This document shows positions 63,895-64,000 of a DNA stretch of 64,000 bases, piece by piece. The notes under the pieces were generated by a model. It worked only from the letters and a program-made list of their open reading frames with translations, made no database searches and had not been told where the DNA came from. The stretch comes from Chitinophaga sancti (lineage in GTDB: Bacteria > Bacteroidota > Bacteroidia > Chitinophagales > Chitinophagaceae): assembly GCF_034087045.1 (NCBI RefSeq), contig NZ_CP139247.1:2692001-2756000 (forward strand), in the 5' to 3' direction. Every line of letters starts with the position of its first letter. Position 1 is the stretch's first letter. The position numbers and the translations under genes were made by a program.

Positions 63895-64000
63895 ATGTAC
63901 CGAATCATATTCCTATTCCTGTTCCTTACCCAATCCTCTTTTGCCCAGGTACTGGGAGGAAAAGCCACCTTTGCATTCTTAGACCTTCCGGTATCTCCGG
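63895..64000 (+). CDS. PorQ-like type IX secretion protein, 5' partial
   Basis: The first 35 codons of a gene cut by the window edge. A signal peptide (MYRIIFLFLFLTQSSFAQ) is followed by VLGGKATFAFLDLPVSP, which resembles the start of mature PorQ-family proteins, where a GG-x-x-x-F-x-F-L-x-L-P-x-S pattern opens the barrel. PorQ is an outer-membrane component linked to type IX secretion. The identification rests on this short stretch alone. Confidence 0.5.
   Translation, partial: MYRIIFLFLFLTQSSFAQVLGGKATFAFLDLPVSP

Noticed and set aside
1..64000. CRISPR arrays, tRNA or rRNA genes, transposases
   Set aside because: I saw no regularly spaced repeats, no cloverleaf-like or rRNA sequence and no transposase-like proteins in the window.

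Overview
The window looks like a chromosomal segment of a Bacteroidota bacterium, most likely a Chitinophagaceae member close to Chitinophaga. The evidence is Bacteroidota-type -7 promoter boxes (TAnnTTTG and a TAnnTTCG variant) before many genes, families typical of the phylum (DUF4421, DUF4954, DUF5683, OMP_b-brl barrels, SDR-type threonine dehydrogenase, a partial PorQ-like gene) and the order parA-parB-DUF5683-dapB. I see no tRNA, rRNA, CRISPR array, insertion sequence or intact prophage. Most of the window is orderly housekeeping and catabolic DNA.

Layout. 1-6.5 kb: end of a small membrane protein, a BBP2-type outer-membrane barrel, a DUF2314 protein, and an overlapping pair of secreted carbohydrate enzymes (Gfo/Idh/MocA oxidoreductase and GH106 alpha-L-rhamnosidase-like). 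6.5-9.9 kb: a holin-sized membrane protein overlapping an amidase, followed by a multiply broken membrane-anchored patatin-like phospholipase gene. 9.9-11.4 kb: a large helical protein of unknown function. 11.6-17.1 kb: leuC-methyltransferase-leuD-leuB-leuA, ending in two long near-perfect hairpins that face a convergent VanX-like dipeptidase.

18-24 kb: a non-phosphorylating L-fucose oxidation cluster (two SDR dehydrogenases, FAH-type hydrolase, mutarotase, lactonase, FucP permease) with an unexplained lipoprotein inside it and no L-fuconate dehydratase. 24-25.8 kb: an MbnP/MbnH-type pair (secreted copper-binding-like protein and di-heme enzyme). 25.8-31.3 kb, minus strand: tag, a small Bacteroidota protein with the relic of a lost tandem paralogue, then glmS-DUF4954. 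31.5-34.8 kb: a histidine-phosphatase-like lipoprotein that has lost catalytic residues, bestrophin-mgtE, and a SET-domain protein.

34.9-41.4 kb: histidine utilisation, marR-hutH-hutU-hutI-hutG, tightly overlapping and preceded by an 18-bp perfect palindrome that is probably the MarR operator. 41.5-50.1 kb: purU, a small phosphodiesterase, a DUF4421 protein, an HD-domain protein, aconitase, a PspC-like protein, an unknown SH3-like protein, kdsA and threonine dehydrogenase. 50.2-57.7 kb, minus strand: cysH-cysD-cysN (sulfate to sulfite by APS reduction, no cysC), an Rrf2 regulator, dapB, DUF5683, parB, parA and a UPF0173 metallo-hydrolase. 58-64 kb: a membrane metallophosphoesterase, two outer-membrane barrels, lon, and the start of a porQ-like gene cut by the window edge.

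Main items for a second look: the methyltransferase inside the leucine operon; the membrane protein-amidase-patatin cassette in which only the lipase has decayed; the MbnP/MbnH pair beside fucose genes; the degenerate phosphatase; and several start codons lying so close to promoter boxes that leaderless mRNAs are likely.
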